From assembly GCA_002491065.1 (NCBI GenBank), contig DKVF01000100.1, positions 1-16,130 on the forward strand: a stretch of 16,130 nucleotides of DNA, written 5' to 3'. The stretch is from Peptococcaceae bacterium UBA7185 (lineage in GTDB: Bacteria; Bacillota; Peptococcia; Peptococcales; Peptococcaceae). The translations under genes and the position numbers were made by a program. Shown here piece after piece: positions 1-7,284 of this stretch. The number at the start of each line of letters is the position of its first letter. Position 1 is the stretch's first letter. Under the pieces are notes generated by a model. That model did no database searches. It saw only the letters and a list, made by a program, of their open reading frames with translations, and was not told where the DNA came from.

Positions 1-44
1 TCCAGGATTCTGGGTACATATCACCTAGCTGGGGGTTTTCTTCA

Positions 45-77
45 TACAAAAAGAAAACCGCTCAACAGAGCGGCTTT
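45..77 (-). terminator. Intrinsic terminator of tRNA-Pro
   Basis: Read on the minus strand just after the tRNA 3' end, a six-base-pair GC-rich stem (58-63 with 68-73, loop of four) is followed by a T-rich run (TTTTCTTTTT, 48-57). This is the expected end of the tRNA transcript. Bases 1-44 hold no gene that I can recognise. Confidence 0.8.
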
Positions 78-83
78 GAAAAG

Positions 84-157
84 TCGGGATGACAGGATTC
101 GAACCTGCGGCCTCCTCGTCCCGAACGAGGCGCTCTACCAAGCTGAGCCACATCCCG
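84..157 (-). tRNA. tRNA-Pro (anticodon CGG)
   Basis: The minus strand folds into a full cloverleaf: a 7-bp acceptor stem (CGGGATG with CATCCCG), a D arm closed by GCTC/GAGC, a 5-bp anticodon stem CCTCG/CGAGG around the loop TTCGGGA, and a T arm with loop TTCGAAT. The anticodon at positions 34-36 is CGG, with T33 and G37, which reads proline CCG codons. The CCA end is not encoded (the bases after the discriminator A are CTT), so it must be added after transcription. The gene has its own promoter and terminator. Confidence 0.95.
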
Positions 158-158
158 T

Positions 159-195
159 AAATATAATAGCTATAAAATTTACAGCTATTATATTT
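159..195. repeat. 13-bp AT-rich inverted repeat between tenI and the tRNA
   Basis: Bases 159-171 and 183-195 are perfect inverted copies with an 11-base loop; all pairs but two are A-T. The repeat overlaps the -10 region and probable start point of the tRNA promoter. It could weakly terminate the thi transcript, but no T-run follows it. It cannot form whole in the tRNA transcript, which would start inside the right arm. Confidence 0.6.
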
Positions 196-220
196 TAATC
201 CTATCTTTTATTTTTGTCAA
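192..220 (-). promoter_or_regulatory. Promoter of tRNA-Pro
   Basis: On the minus strand there is a perfect -35 TTGACA (220-215), a 17-base spacer and -10 TAAAAT (197-192). Transcription should begin near 185, about 28 bases before the tRNA. The -35 box contains the TGA stop codon of tenI, so promoter and coding region overlap. Confidence 0.75.
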
Positions 221-798
221 TACATCTGCCAGAAAAATTTTCCTGATACCATGGCCTGGCTCATCACACAGGCACCCGCAGCAGGGCTTTCCTGAATGAG
301 AGGCCAGGTATCTGCATGAATTCCTCCTATGGCATACACCGGTTTGTCCACTGCCTCACAAATCTGCTCCAGAAACTTCAGTCCCCGCGGTTTCACGCCT
401 TTTTTGCATTCGGTGGAGAATATATGTCCAGCAATAATTCCATGGGCGCCTAGCTTCGCCGCTTGCACCGCCTCCTCTACCCTATGCACGGATACCAGCA
501 CATTGCGCATATTTTGCAACTGTGCGTGATATGTCAAAAGATTTGGGTAGGAAAGCTGTATCCGGTCAATTTGCAGTGCCTGCGCCACAGCAAGTTGTTG
601 ATTTAGTATGAAAGGCACCGGGGTGTCCTGCAGCAGGCGCTGGCATTGTTGTGCCAACTGCAAGTACTCCTGCTCATTCAAATCTTTTTCCCGCAATATG
701 ATTCCGGTCACACCAGAATCGGCTAATCGCAATAATTGCTGGAAAAAATCGCCGGGACACTGTTTTCGGTCGGTGATGGCAATGATTTGTTTCCTCAT
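217..798 (-). CDS. tenI: Thiazole tautomerase TenI
   Basis: TenI aromatises the thiazole phosphate carboxylate tautomer made by ThiG. The 193-residue protein is a ThiE/TenI-fold barrel: LREKDL near 35-40, SVH near 103-105, the diagnostic GHIFSTECKKG stretch at 124-134 and AIGGIH near the C-terminus. Two points favour TenI over the thiamine phosphate synthase ThiE. The usual ND pair is NQ (66-67), and the HLGQ motif is replaced by RIQLSYPN, as in B. subtilis TenI. H125 of GHIF matches the catalytic histidine of TenI. I chose the ATG at 798, four bases after the thiH stop; a longer reading to 843 would overlap thiH. It is the last gene of the thi operon. Confidence 0.85.
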   Translation of the reverse strand: MRKQIIAITDRKQCPGDFFQQLLRLADSGVTGIILREKDLNEQEYLQLAQQCQRLLQDTPVPFILNQQLAVAQALQIDRIQLSYPNLLTYHAQLQNMRNVLVSVHRVEEAVQAAKLGAHGIIAGHIFSTECKKGVKPRGLKFLEQICEAVDKPVYAIGGIHADTWPLIQESPAAGACVMSQAMVSGKFFWQMY

Positions 799-802
799 AG
801 TA

Positions 803-1957
803 TCATACCCGTACATAATCGATATAGACTGGCTGTAAACCACGCTCTTTCAGCATAGTATCTACTTCGTCAACTGTGCGGGGGTCGGATATCTCAAACT
901 GTTCGTCTCCTTTTTGCTCTTCTTCATGACCGCCTACCCCTACATTTACTCCGGCAGAAATTTTCGTCGCACACATCCCCACAACATGATCGCGAAATCC
1001 AGCCCGTTCTCTAGTCGAGATGGTAATTCCTGCATAGGGCAAAAATAACCGATAAGCCAGCATGACCTGCAAAAGCTGCGTCTCGTGCACGTCGTTCGGG
1101 TTATTGTCTGCGTTATGAATATAAGGACGCATACGGGGACAAGAAAAGGAAATCTCCGCTTGGGGATATTTCTTTTGTGTGTAATAAGCATGCAGCCCTG
1201 TGGCAAAAGCATCCTTGCGAAAATCGTCCAGCCCCAACAGCGCGCCGAAGGCCACACCGCGCATTCCGCCTAAGAGCGCCCGCTCCTGAGCGTAAAAACG
1301 GTAAGGATATACCCGTTTGTGACCGCTTAAATGAACCTGCTCATATTTGTCAGGGTTATAGGTTTCCTGATATACCGAAACAAAATCCGCACCGCATTGA
1401 TTCAAATAGCGATATTCTTCACTGTTCAGCGGATAAATCTCAATCCCCACATTTCGGAAATATCGGGCAGCCAGCTTTACCGCCTCCCCAATATATTCCA
1501 CACTGGAAGCAGTTCGTGATTCGCCGGTCAAAAGCAAAATTTCCTGCAAACCTGTTGCGGCAATAGCCTGCAGCTCCCGCTCTATTTCTTCTGTAGTCAA
1601 TTTTGCCCGTTGAATATGATTATGACAATTGAATCCACAATACACACAATGATTTTCACAATAATTGGCAATATACAGCGGCGTAAACAGGCAGATTGAC
1701 GTACCAAAATGTTTTCTCGTTTCCAACTGGGCCTTTCTGGCCATCTGCTCCAAATAAGGCTGCGCTACCGGCGACAGCAATGCGCCAAAATCGTTTATAT
1801 TCAAACTGGTACTTTGTAACGCCCGTTCTACATCCTGCGCAGTATATTGATTGTAATCATAAGCTGCGACACCCGACAAAACTCGCTCCAAAGTATCCGA
1901 TTGAAGTATCTCCATATCGGGCAAATATTCCATATAATTTATATGATTCAGGTTCAT
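803..1957 (-). CDS. thiH: 2-iminoacetate synthase ThiH (radical SAM)
   Basis: ThiH is the anaerobic, radical SAM enzyme that cleaves tyrosine to dehydroglycine (2-iminoacetate) and p-cresol, giving ThiG its glycine-derived unit. The 384-residue protein has the family length and the cluster motif C100-x3-C104-x2-C107 within YCENHCVYCGF, followed by a radical SAM barrel (LLTGE near 143-147, EIYPLN, SVYQETY, SFSCPRMRP) and the C-terminal region with TISTRE and MCATKISAG. The ATG at 1957 has GGAGG (1970-1966) inside the end of thiG, so the two are tightly coupled. ThiH rather than the oxygen-using ThiO fits an anaerobe. Confidence 0.95.
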   Translation of the reverse strand: MNLNHINYMEYLPDMEILQSDTLERVLSGVAAYDYNQYTAQDVERALQSTSLNINDFGALLSPVAQPYLEQMARKAQLETRKHFGTSICLFTPLYIANYCENHCVYCGFNCHNHIQRAKLTTEEIERELQAIAATGLQEILLLTGESRTASSVEYIGEAVKLAARYFRNVGIEIYPLNSEEYRYLNQCGADFVSVYQETYNPDKYEQVHLSGHKRVYPYRFYAQERALLGGMRGVAFGALLGLDDFRKDAFATGLHAYYTQKKYPQAEISFSCPRMRPYIHNADNNPNDVHETQLLQVMLAYRLFLPYAGITISTRERAGFRDHVVGMCATKISAGVNVGVGGHEEEQKGDEQFEISDPRTVDEVDTMLKERGLQPVYIDYVRV

Positions 1958-1960
1958 TGC

Positions 1961-2728
1961 TCAATCCTCCAAAAATCCTGTTAAAGGGCTGGAAGCTTCC
2001 CCTTGTCCTTCCAGTACGCGGCCCAATCCCGACAGATAAGCCCGACGTCCGGCTTCTATAGCCAATTTGAACGCTGCCGCCATTTCACCCACATCACCGG
2101 CAGTGGCGATGGCCGTGTTGGCCATGATGGCATCTACCCCCATCTCCATGGCTTCACATGCCTGAGAAGGCCGCCCAATTCCTGCATCTACAATAATGGG
2201 TAGATCTATTTCATCCACAAGAATCTGGATAAACTCCTTTGTCGCCAGGCCCTTATTACTGCCGATAGGAGCTGCCAACGGCATCACTGCCGCTGCACCC
2301 GCATCCACTAAGGAACGCGCAACATTTAAATCTGGGTACATATAGGGCAGTACAATAAAGCCTTCCTTCACCAAAAGCTCTGTGGCCTTTAAAGTTTCAT
2401 AATTGTCTGGCAAAAGATATTTGCTGTCACGAATGACCTCTACTTTTACAAAATCGCCACAACCAATGGCTCTGGCCAACCGTGCAATGCGCAAGGCTTC
2501 CTCTGCAGTACGCGCGCCTGAAGTATTGGGCAGTAGCGTTACCCCATCGGGAATATACTCTAAAATATTAGCTGTACCACCCTCATTGGCGCGGCGCAAT
2601 GCCAGCGTAACCATCTGGGTACCGCCTTTTTTCGCTACAGCACGCACCAACTCTAAGGAAAACTTTCCAGATCCCAAAATAAAACGGGAATCAAAGGCAT
2701 GACCGCCTAATATCAACTGATCGCTCAT
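1961..2728 (-). CDS. thiG: Thiazole synthase ThiG
   Basis: ThiG condenses deoxyxylulose 5-phosphate, dehydroglycine and sulfur from ThiS thiocarboxylate into the thiazole ring. The 255-residue protein has the family length. It starts ILGGHAFDSRFILGSGK, carries the Schiff-base lysine at about K95 in FVKVEVIRD, and has the phosphate-binding DAGIGRPSQA and MANTAIA stretches. The ATG at 2728 is chosen because GGAGAG lies just upstream; the open frame runs further up into thiF without homology to ThiG. It sits between thiF (29-base gap) and thiH (3-base gap). Confidence 0.96.
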   Translation of the reverse strand: MSDQLILGGHAFDSRFILGSGKFSLELVRAVAKKGGTQMVTLALRRANEGGTANILEYIPDGVTLLPNTSGARTAEEALRIARLARAIGCGDFVKVEVIRDSKYLLPDNYETLKATELLVKEGFIVLPYMYPDLNVARSLVDAGAAAVMPLAAPIGSNKGLATKEFIQILVDEIDLPIIVDAGIGRPSQACEAMEMGVDAIMANTAIATAGDVGEMAAAFKLAIEAGRRAYLSGLGRVLEGQGEASSPLTGFLED

Positions 2729-2757
2729 TATAATTCTCTCCTTTTTACAAATTCCAG

Positions 2758-3327
2758 CTATGGCTCCTGCCATCCCGCCAGCAACCGCAGCACCATATTC
2801 GCCTGATGTCCGGCACAAATCTGCACCCTGGGCGCCCACATGTTCTCTTGCCCCATATCGCTGTGCTCATCGCCACATACGTAAAGCCGTGCCATTTTTC
2901 GAGCTGTATATATGGCATTAGCGCTGCCCAAACCGGCCATCCCTGAACCAGACACAATTATTTTTTTCTTATCCGTCAACAAAGTATTGATCAACATCGC
3001 CTTAGCCGCCGCATCATCTAAAGCTTCACATACCAAAGGCCACTGCGCGAACAACTCCGCTGCATTCCCCACTGTAATTTTTTCCACACGCACAGTAAGC
3101 TGCAATGCGGGATTAATCTGCAACAGTTGTTCTGCCAATGCTTCTGCCTTCAAACGTCCCACATGGCACGGCAGATAATACTGACGATTCAAATTGCTAT
3201 GCTCTACCCGATCATAATCCACCAGCAAAAGTTTCCCCACACCGCTGCGCGCCAGCATCACAGCAATATTGGAGCCTAAACCACCCAATCCAGCAATCGC
3301 TACCGCCTTATCTTGATAGCAGCTCAC
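2758..3327 (-). CDS. thiF: ThiS adenylyltransferase ThiF, short type
   Basis: This enzyme activates the C-terminal glycine of ThiS with ATP before sulfur transfer. The 189-residue E1-like protein shows the nucleotide-binding GLGGLGSN at 13-20, the acidic strand end LLLVDYDRVE and the following NLNRQYY, plus a C-terminal region with VCGDEH and VQICAGHQAN. It is much shorter than E. coli ThiF (about 250 residues) and lacks its paired CxxC zinc site, resembling the short clostridial ThiF family. I chose a GTG start at 3327 because GGAGG lies eight bases upstream; an ATG at 3369 would overlap thiS by about 40 bases and has a poor upstream site. The gene starts one base after the thiS stop. Confidence 0.88.
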   Translation of the reverse strand: MSCYQDKAVAIAGLGGLGSNIAVMLARSGVGKLLLVDYDRVEHSNLNRQYYLPCHVGRLKAEALAEQLLQINPALQLTVRVEKITVGNAAELFAQWPLVCEALDDAAAKAMLINTLLTDKKKIIVSGSGMAGLGSANAIYTARKMARLYVCGDEHSDMGQENMWAPRVQICAGHQANMVLRLLAGWQEP

Positions 3328-3328
3328 C

Positions 3329-3520
3329 TCAACCACCTCCAACAAAGCTGACAATTTCCAATACATCATCCGGCTGCAATATCACAGACTGATACTGTGC
3401 CCACTGCAAAATTTCGCCGTTATATTCCACCGCAACACGCTCCACTTGATATTTGTGCTGCTCTAAATAGTCCCATACTGTGCCGCAAAAACCAGCTACA
3501 TCCTCTCCGTTTATTTTCAT
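3329..3520 (-). CDS. thiS: Sulfur carrier protein ThiS
   Basis: This small ubiquitin-like carrier brings sulfur as a C-terminal thiocarboxylate to ThiG. The 63-residue protein has the expected size, the start MKINGE, the core strand RVAVEYNGEI and the diagnostic C-terminus IVSFVGGG, whose last glycine is adenylated by ThiF. The ATG at 3520 has a strong GGAGGGGAG site upstream. It is the first gene of the thi operon, behind a leader of about 190 bases with a candidate riboswitch. Confidence 0.93.
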   Translation of the reverse strand: MKINGEDVAGFCGTVWDYLEQHKYQVERVAVEYNGEILQWAQYQSVILQPDDVLEIVSFVGGG

Positions 3521-3625
3521 ACGTATTCACTCCCCTCCTACGAATTTGCGATTTATTTTAATTTTACGTTGTCATCATTTGTGTGCTAAGCTATGCCAAG
3601 TTGCAGACCGCAAATCGACAGCATA

Positions 3626-3680
3626 CAAAAAGGCACAGAAAAGGAAAACACCCCAGGTGGTGCGCCCCATTCTGTGCCTT
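3626..3680 (-). promoter_or_regulatory. Candidate HMP-PP riboswitch (thiS motif) inside an intrinsic terminator
   Basis: On the minus strand, in the thiS leader, a perfect 11-bp stem (3680-3670 with 3640-3630) is followed at once by T residues, as in an intrinsic terminator. Instead of a small loop it encloses 29 bases with GGGGCGCACC and TGGGGTG, able to form a short inner CACC/GGTG helix. A terminator stem with an aptamer-like loop directly before thiS is the published architecture of the HMP-PP riboswitch, in which ligand binding prevents termination. The CUGAGA and GAACCUGA-type elements of the TPP riboswitch are absent. The terminator is clear from sequence; the ligand is inferred from known class architecture and context. 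Confidence 0.7.
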
Positions 3681-3714
3681 GTAAAATATTACAAACCAAT
3701 TTATTACTGTTTTT

Positions 3715-3743
3715 ACAATAGCGAAAAATTGCTGAATTGTCAA
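3715..3743 (-). promoter_or_regulatory. Promoter of the thiSFGH-tenI operon
   Basis: The minus strand has a perfect -35 TTGACA (3743-3738), a 17-base spacer and -10 TATTGT (3720-3715). The start near 3708 gives a leader of about 190 bases that includes the riboswitch-like terminator. The stretch between this promoter and the divergent one near 3930 holds no gene that I can support. Confidence 0.75.
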
Positions 3744-3884
3744 GCATTTTTTGATCGCGGATCGTATAAATTTACTGTAGGAAAATTTTACGCGTCTTTG
3801 ACTACTGTGTCCCTTATCTTATTTTTAGTTCCCTGTTGAACTTCCGCCACACACTCTTATTCCCGCAAGCCGTTCTCTTTTTTA

Positions 3885-3898
3885 TACTGCATACAGTA
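3885..3898. promoter_or_regulatory. Possible operator dyad upstream of the lactate operon
   Basis: TACTG and CAGTA form an inverted repeat with a four-base centre, about 50 bases before the probable start of the lactate operon transcript. Its size and place would suit a regulator, but no regulator gene is in view and the match is short. Confidence 0.3.
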
Positions 3899-3927
3899 CA
3901 AAAACTTTTTCCGTCTCGTTAAATTTG

Positions 3928-3936
3928 TGTTATACT
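3928..3936 (+). promoter_or_regulatory. Extended -10 promoter of the lactate operon
   Basis: TGTTATACT is an extended -10 element (TGN plus TATACT). The -35 region at the right distance (TTTCCG, near 3908) is poor, which fits an extended -10 promoter or one needing an activator. The next gene starts at 3992, giving a leader of about 50 bases. Confidence 0.5.
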
Positions 3937-3991
3937 AAAACAATAGAATATTTTAGAAAAATCTGATTTTTTATATATCGGAGGCGTGTTT

Positions 3992-6172
3992 ATGTCCAAT
4001 CAAAAATTACAACAAAAAATTGATGCAGGCTTGGAAGATCATCCTTCCTGGGTCGGCCGTCACACAACTATCGACCATTTACGGCCTGGGATTGCCAAAG
4101 TCAGTGCGCAGCATCCTGAGCTTGCTCCGGCGCTGCGAAAAATTAAAGAAGACGCTATCAACCATTTAGATACGCTGTTGCCTCAGGCCATCGCAGCCAT
4201 GGAACGCAACGGATTTCATATATATGTGGCAGAGAATACTCAGCAGGCAGCGGACTATATTGCAGATATTACCGGCGCTCATCTGGTGGTAAAATCCAAA
4301 ACAAATACAGGAAAAGAAATCGGTATTACCCATCGCTTGCAGGAACAGGGCGCCATTGTATATGAAACCGACCTAGGAGATCGGCTGGCACAGCTGGAAG
4401 GCAAAGGAAAATCTGCTCATACCTTAGCGCCCGCCTGCCATCTCACCCGTGTAGAATGCGCACAGTTGTTATCCAAAGACCTGGGCGAAGAGCTGCCCAC
4501 TGACCCTGAATTATTAGTAGGTGCTGCTCGGCGTGCGCTGCGTGATGCTTTTATGCGTGCAGAAGTAGGCATCAGCGGCGCCAATGCCATTGCTGCAGAT
4601 ACCGGCGCTATCCTGCTCACGGAAAACGAAGGAAACATCCGCTGCGTGACCAGTATTCCTCGCGTACACATCGTGATTGCTGGTATTGAAAAAGTTGTAC
4701 CCCATTTGGCAGACGGTCTCACCGTTGTGCGTACCGCCTCCACCTATGGATGCGGTCAAGATATCGGTACCTATGTATCCATCATTGACGGCGTTAGCCA
4801 TTTTTCCAACCCTGCAATGGATTTTTTGCAAGGTGCGCAAGGGCCAGAAGAAGTTCATGTAGTATTTTTGAAGCAAGGACGTCAGCAAGCCATCGACCAA
4901 GGATATCAATCCGTATTATATTGTCTCAACTGCGGCGGTTGCTTGAATACTTGTCCAGTTTACAACGCCATCGGCGAAAACTTTGGTTATAAATATATTG
5001 GTGGCCGCGGTACTGTTTTTAGCGCTTTCCACGCTGAAGATAAAAGCAAATTAGACGAAGCAGGACTGAGCCTGTGTATCGGCTGTCAGCGTTGTGTAGA
5101 ATCCTGTCCTTTAGAAATGCCCGTACCGCAGATGATTCAACGACTGCGTGAAGAACAAGCGCAAACCCAAGGCAACGGTTTGGTTAAAAACACTGCATTC
5201 CATATACTGAGCACCAACGCATTGCCGCCGCTCATGAAGGTAAGTCGTAAATTCCAGGGCATCGCCCTGAAAGAGCAGCCCCAACATGAAGCCCTGCTCC
5301 GTTTCGACGTCAATAAATTTGGCCTTGCAGGCATTCCCACGGACCGTCTGCTGCCGACCTTGGCGAAACAGTCATTTCCTGAACTGATTGCCAAAAAATC
5401 GCCGCTGAAAAAACCAAAGAGCAAAGTGGCATTTTTTGCTGGTTGCCTTGTGAATTACGCCTATCCGCAAATCGGTCTGGATTGTTACGATGTACTCATG
5501 GCCAATCAGGTACAGATGGTAACCTTCAAAAATGAAGCCTGCTGCGGTCTCCCGGCTATTATGAGCGGCGACACCAAGGCTGCCAAAAAAATGGCTGAGA
5601 AAAATATTCGTCTGCTCAGCAGCAAAGAATATAGCTACCTCATTTTTACCTGTCCTTCCTGTGCTGCCACAGTAAAAGAGGAATGGGAAAAGCTATTGGC
5701 TCACTGCGACGATGAAACACTTTTAACTCAATATAAGACAATACAGAGCAAGGTCATGGATCTCAATGATTATCTGGTCAATATCCTGCACATTCAGCCA
5801 CCTGCCCTAAAGGAACCACTGTCCGTTACCTGGCATGACCCTTGTCATTTGGTGCGCAGCATGCATATTTCCCAGGAACCACGGCAACTACTGCACCAGA
5901 TGGGCGTTGAATTGCGGGAAATGAAGGAGCCTAATGCCTGCTGCGGATTTGGCGGCAGTTTTAGCCTGTTCCATTATGATGTGTCCCGCAGTGTCAACGA
6001 TGAAAAAATCGCACAGATTGCCGATACCCAGGCACAATACGTCGTGACCGGCTGCCCTGGCTGTATGATGCACCTGAAAGACGGTCTATATCGCAATCAC
6101 AGTGCACAGCAAGCCGCCCATATTGTCAGCCTGCTGGCCAAAGCTTATCGTCAAGGAGGAAGTACCCAATGA
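3992..6172 (+). CDS. ldhH: LutB-LutA fusion, L-lactate dehydrogenase large subunit (LdhH type)
   Basis: Oxidises lactate to pyruvate, passing electrons through Fe-S clusters to an acceptor that is not identified here. This 726-residue fusion joins what are LutB and LutA in B. subtilis. Residues about 60-300 are a LUD domain (GISGANAIAADTGAI). A dicluster ferredoxin part follows, with C311-x2-C314-x2-C317-x3-C321 and C362-x2-C365-x2-C368-x3-C372. Then come two CCG repeats: FFAGC with NEACCGLP, and HDPCH with NACCGFGG. The same arrangement is known for the large subunit of the lactate dehydrogenase of sulfate reducers. The ATG at 3992 has GGAGG seven bases upstream; an in-frame GTG at 3986 is too close to that site. 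Lactate is the likely substrate, but LUD/CCG proteins may have others. Confidence 0.88.
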   Translation: MSNQKLQQKIDAGLEDHPSWVGRHTTIDHLRPGIAKVSAQHPELAPALRKIKEDAINHLDTLLPQAIAAMERNGFHIYVAENTQQAADYIADITGAHLVVKSKTNTGKEIGITHRLQEQGAIVYETDLGDRLAQLEGKGKSAHTLAPACHLTRVECAQLLSKDLGEELPTDPELLVGAARRALRDAFMRAEVGISGANAIAADTGAILLTENEGNIRCVTSIPRVHIVIAGIEKVVPHLADGLTVVRTASTYGCGQDIGTYVSIIDGVSHFSNPAMDFLQGAQGPEEVHVVFLKQGRQQAIDQGYQSVLYCLNCGGCLNTCPVYNAIGENFGYKYIGGRGTVFSAFHAEDKSKLDEAGLSLCIGCQRCVESCPLEMPVPQMIQRLREEQAQTQGNGLVKNTAFHILSTNALPPLMKVSRKFQGIALKEQPQHEALLRFDVNKFGLAGIPTDRLLPTLAKQSFPELIAKKSPLKKPKSKVAFFAGCLVNYAYPQIGLDCYDVLMANQVQMVTFKNEACCGLPAIMSGDTKAAKKMAEKNIRLLSSKEYSYLIFTCPSCAATVKEEWEKLLAHCDDETLLTQYKTIQSKVMDLNDYLVNILHIQPPALKEPLSVTWHDPCHLVRSMHISQEPRQLLHQMGVELREMKEPNACCGFGGSFSLFHYDVSRSVNDEKIAQIADTQAQYVVTGCPGCMMHLKDGLYRNHSAQQAAHIVSLLAKAYRQGGSTQ

Positions 6173-7164
6173 ATATTTACGAACCGCAAACCATTCGCCA
6201 ACAATGTATTGACAAACAACAGCAGCTCTTGGAACAGGCCGTTACAGCTTTGCGCGCCAAAGGCTGCATCGTACACATGGCAAAAGACAATGCGGAAGCA
6301 GCCGCCATTGTTGCCGCACTTTGTCCTGCAGAGCAAAAAGCGCTGTGCACCTTTGCACCGGAGTTAAATGAAATTCACTTACAGAAAATTGTGCCCCATG
6401 CAGTACAGACAGATTTGGAAGCTATCGTTGCGCAGGGATTAGAACGTCCATATATAAATCCCCGTTGTGCGCCATTAGACAATGTAGCGCCGGAACAAAT
6501 TATAGAAATTTTGCAGCAATATTTCACGGAAGGTACAGCTACAGATGCAAAAGCTTTGTCCGAAACCATAAAAAAACAGATCATTACCTCTGCCGATAAA
6601 GCAGACTGGGGAATCACTGGACTAAGCGGTATCGCTGCCGATACTGGCACCATCATCCTTGCAGAGGATCAGGGAAATGAACGCTTGGTATCCAATATTC
6701 CTACCCGCCATTTGGCCGTCGCTGGGCTGGAAAAAATTTATCCCTCCAATGATACTGCTTTGGAAAGCATTCACGCTGCTTGGCAAGCAGGAGGCCGTCA
6801 AGATACGCCTGTATACTATTCCTATATCACAGGTCCCAGCCGTACCGGTGATATTGAAGGTATTATCGTCTGCGGAATGCACGGACCTTTAGAGGTTCAT
6901 GTCATTCTCCTAGACAATGGTCGCAGCCAGCTGTTGGCTGCGGGAAAAGGCCAGGTACTCAAATGTATCGAATGCGGCGCATGCAGCGCTGCTTTACAGG
7001 ACTGTACCGCTGGTCAACCAATCCCAACGCCGCTTACCTGTAAATCACTGGCATTGGCCAATCTGCACACGCCGATACACATTTCTGACACCCAATGGGA
7101 CGCCCTCAGCTTCCATTGTCCGGTAGAAATCAGCAAAGAGGATTTGCAGAACGCGATGGAATAA
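6169..7164 (+). CDS. lutC: LutC-like LUD-domain protein with a degenerate ferredoxin tail
   Basis: Second subunit of the lactate-oxidising complex by context. Its ATG overlaps the previous stop (ATGA), with AAGGAGG upstream, so the two genes are translationally coupled. The 331-residue protein has a LUD domain whose core GITGLSGIAADTGTI (about 146-160) is plainly related to the LUD of the preceding gene, as is PLEVHVILLDNG versus PEEVHVVFLKQG. It is longer than ordinary LutC (about 240 residues). The extra tail keeps C266-x2-C269-x2-C272 of a ferredoxin motif, but the fourth cysteine is six residues on (C279) instead of three and no proline follows. This suggests descent from a LutB-type ancestor. 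Whether the tail binds a cluster cannot be told from sequence. Confidence 0.83.
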   Translation: MNIYEPQTIRQQCIDKQQQLLEQAVTALRAKGCIVHMAKDNAEAAAIVAALCPAEQKALCTFAPELNEIHLQKIVPHAVQTDLEAIVAQGLERPYINPRCAPLDNVAPEQIIEILQQYFTEGTATDAKALSETIKKQIITSADKADWGITGLSGIAADTGTIILAEDQGNERLVSNIPTRHLAVAGLEKIYPSNDTALESIHAAWQAGGRQDTPVYYSYITGPSRTGDIEGIIVCGMHGPLEVHVILLDNGRSQLLAAGKGQVLKCIECGACSAALQDCTAGQPIPTPLTCKSLALANLHTPIHISDTQWDALSFHCPVEISKEDLQNAME

Positions 7165-7284
7165 CAATATTACCCAAATCCACTTTGTTTAGAAAAGCTG
7201 AAAATGAGTCGTTAAACTTTCCAAAATATGCAACACAAACCATAAAGGAGATACATTGTTGTTTCAAAATTGTAGAGATATATC

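Noticed and set aside
159..195. Intrinsic terminator of the thi operon
   Set aside because: The stem is almost all A-T and no T-run follows on the minus strand, so it is listed only as an inverted repeat.
799..843. Longer N-terminus for TenI starting at 843
   Set aside because: It would overlap the end of thiH by about 40 bases, and TenI/ThiE proteins begin close to the IIAITDR strand.
2729..2839. Longer N-terminus for ThiG
   Set aside because: The extension overlaps thiF and has no ThiG similarity; a strong ribosome binding site precedes the ATG at 2728.
3521..3714. TPP riboswitch in the thi operon leader
   Set aside because: The expected CUGAGA and GAACCUGA-type conserved segments are absent on the minus strand; the terminator-embedded motif fits better.
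3480..3839. 119-residue open frame on the plus strand
   Set aside because: It spans the thiS start, its leader and its promoter, has low-complexity composition and no sensible ribosome binding site.
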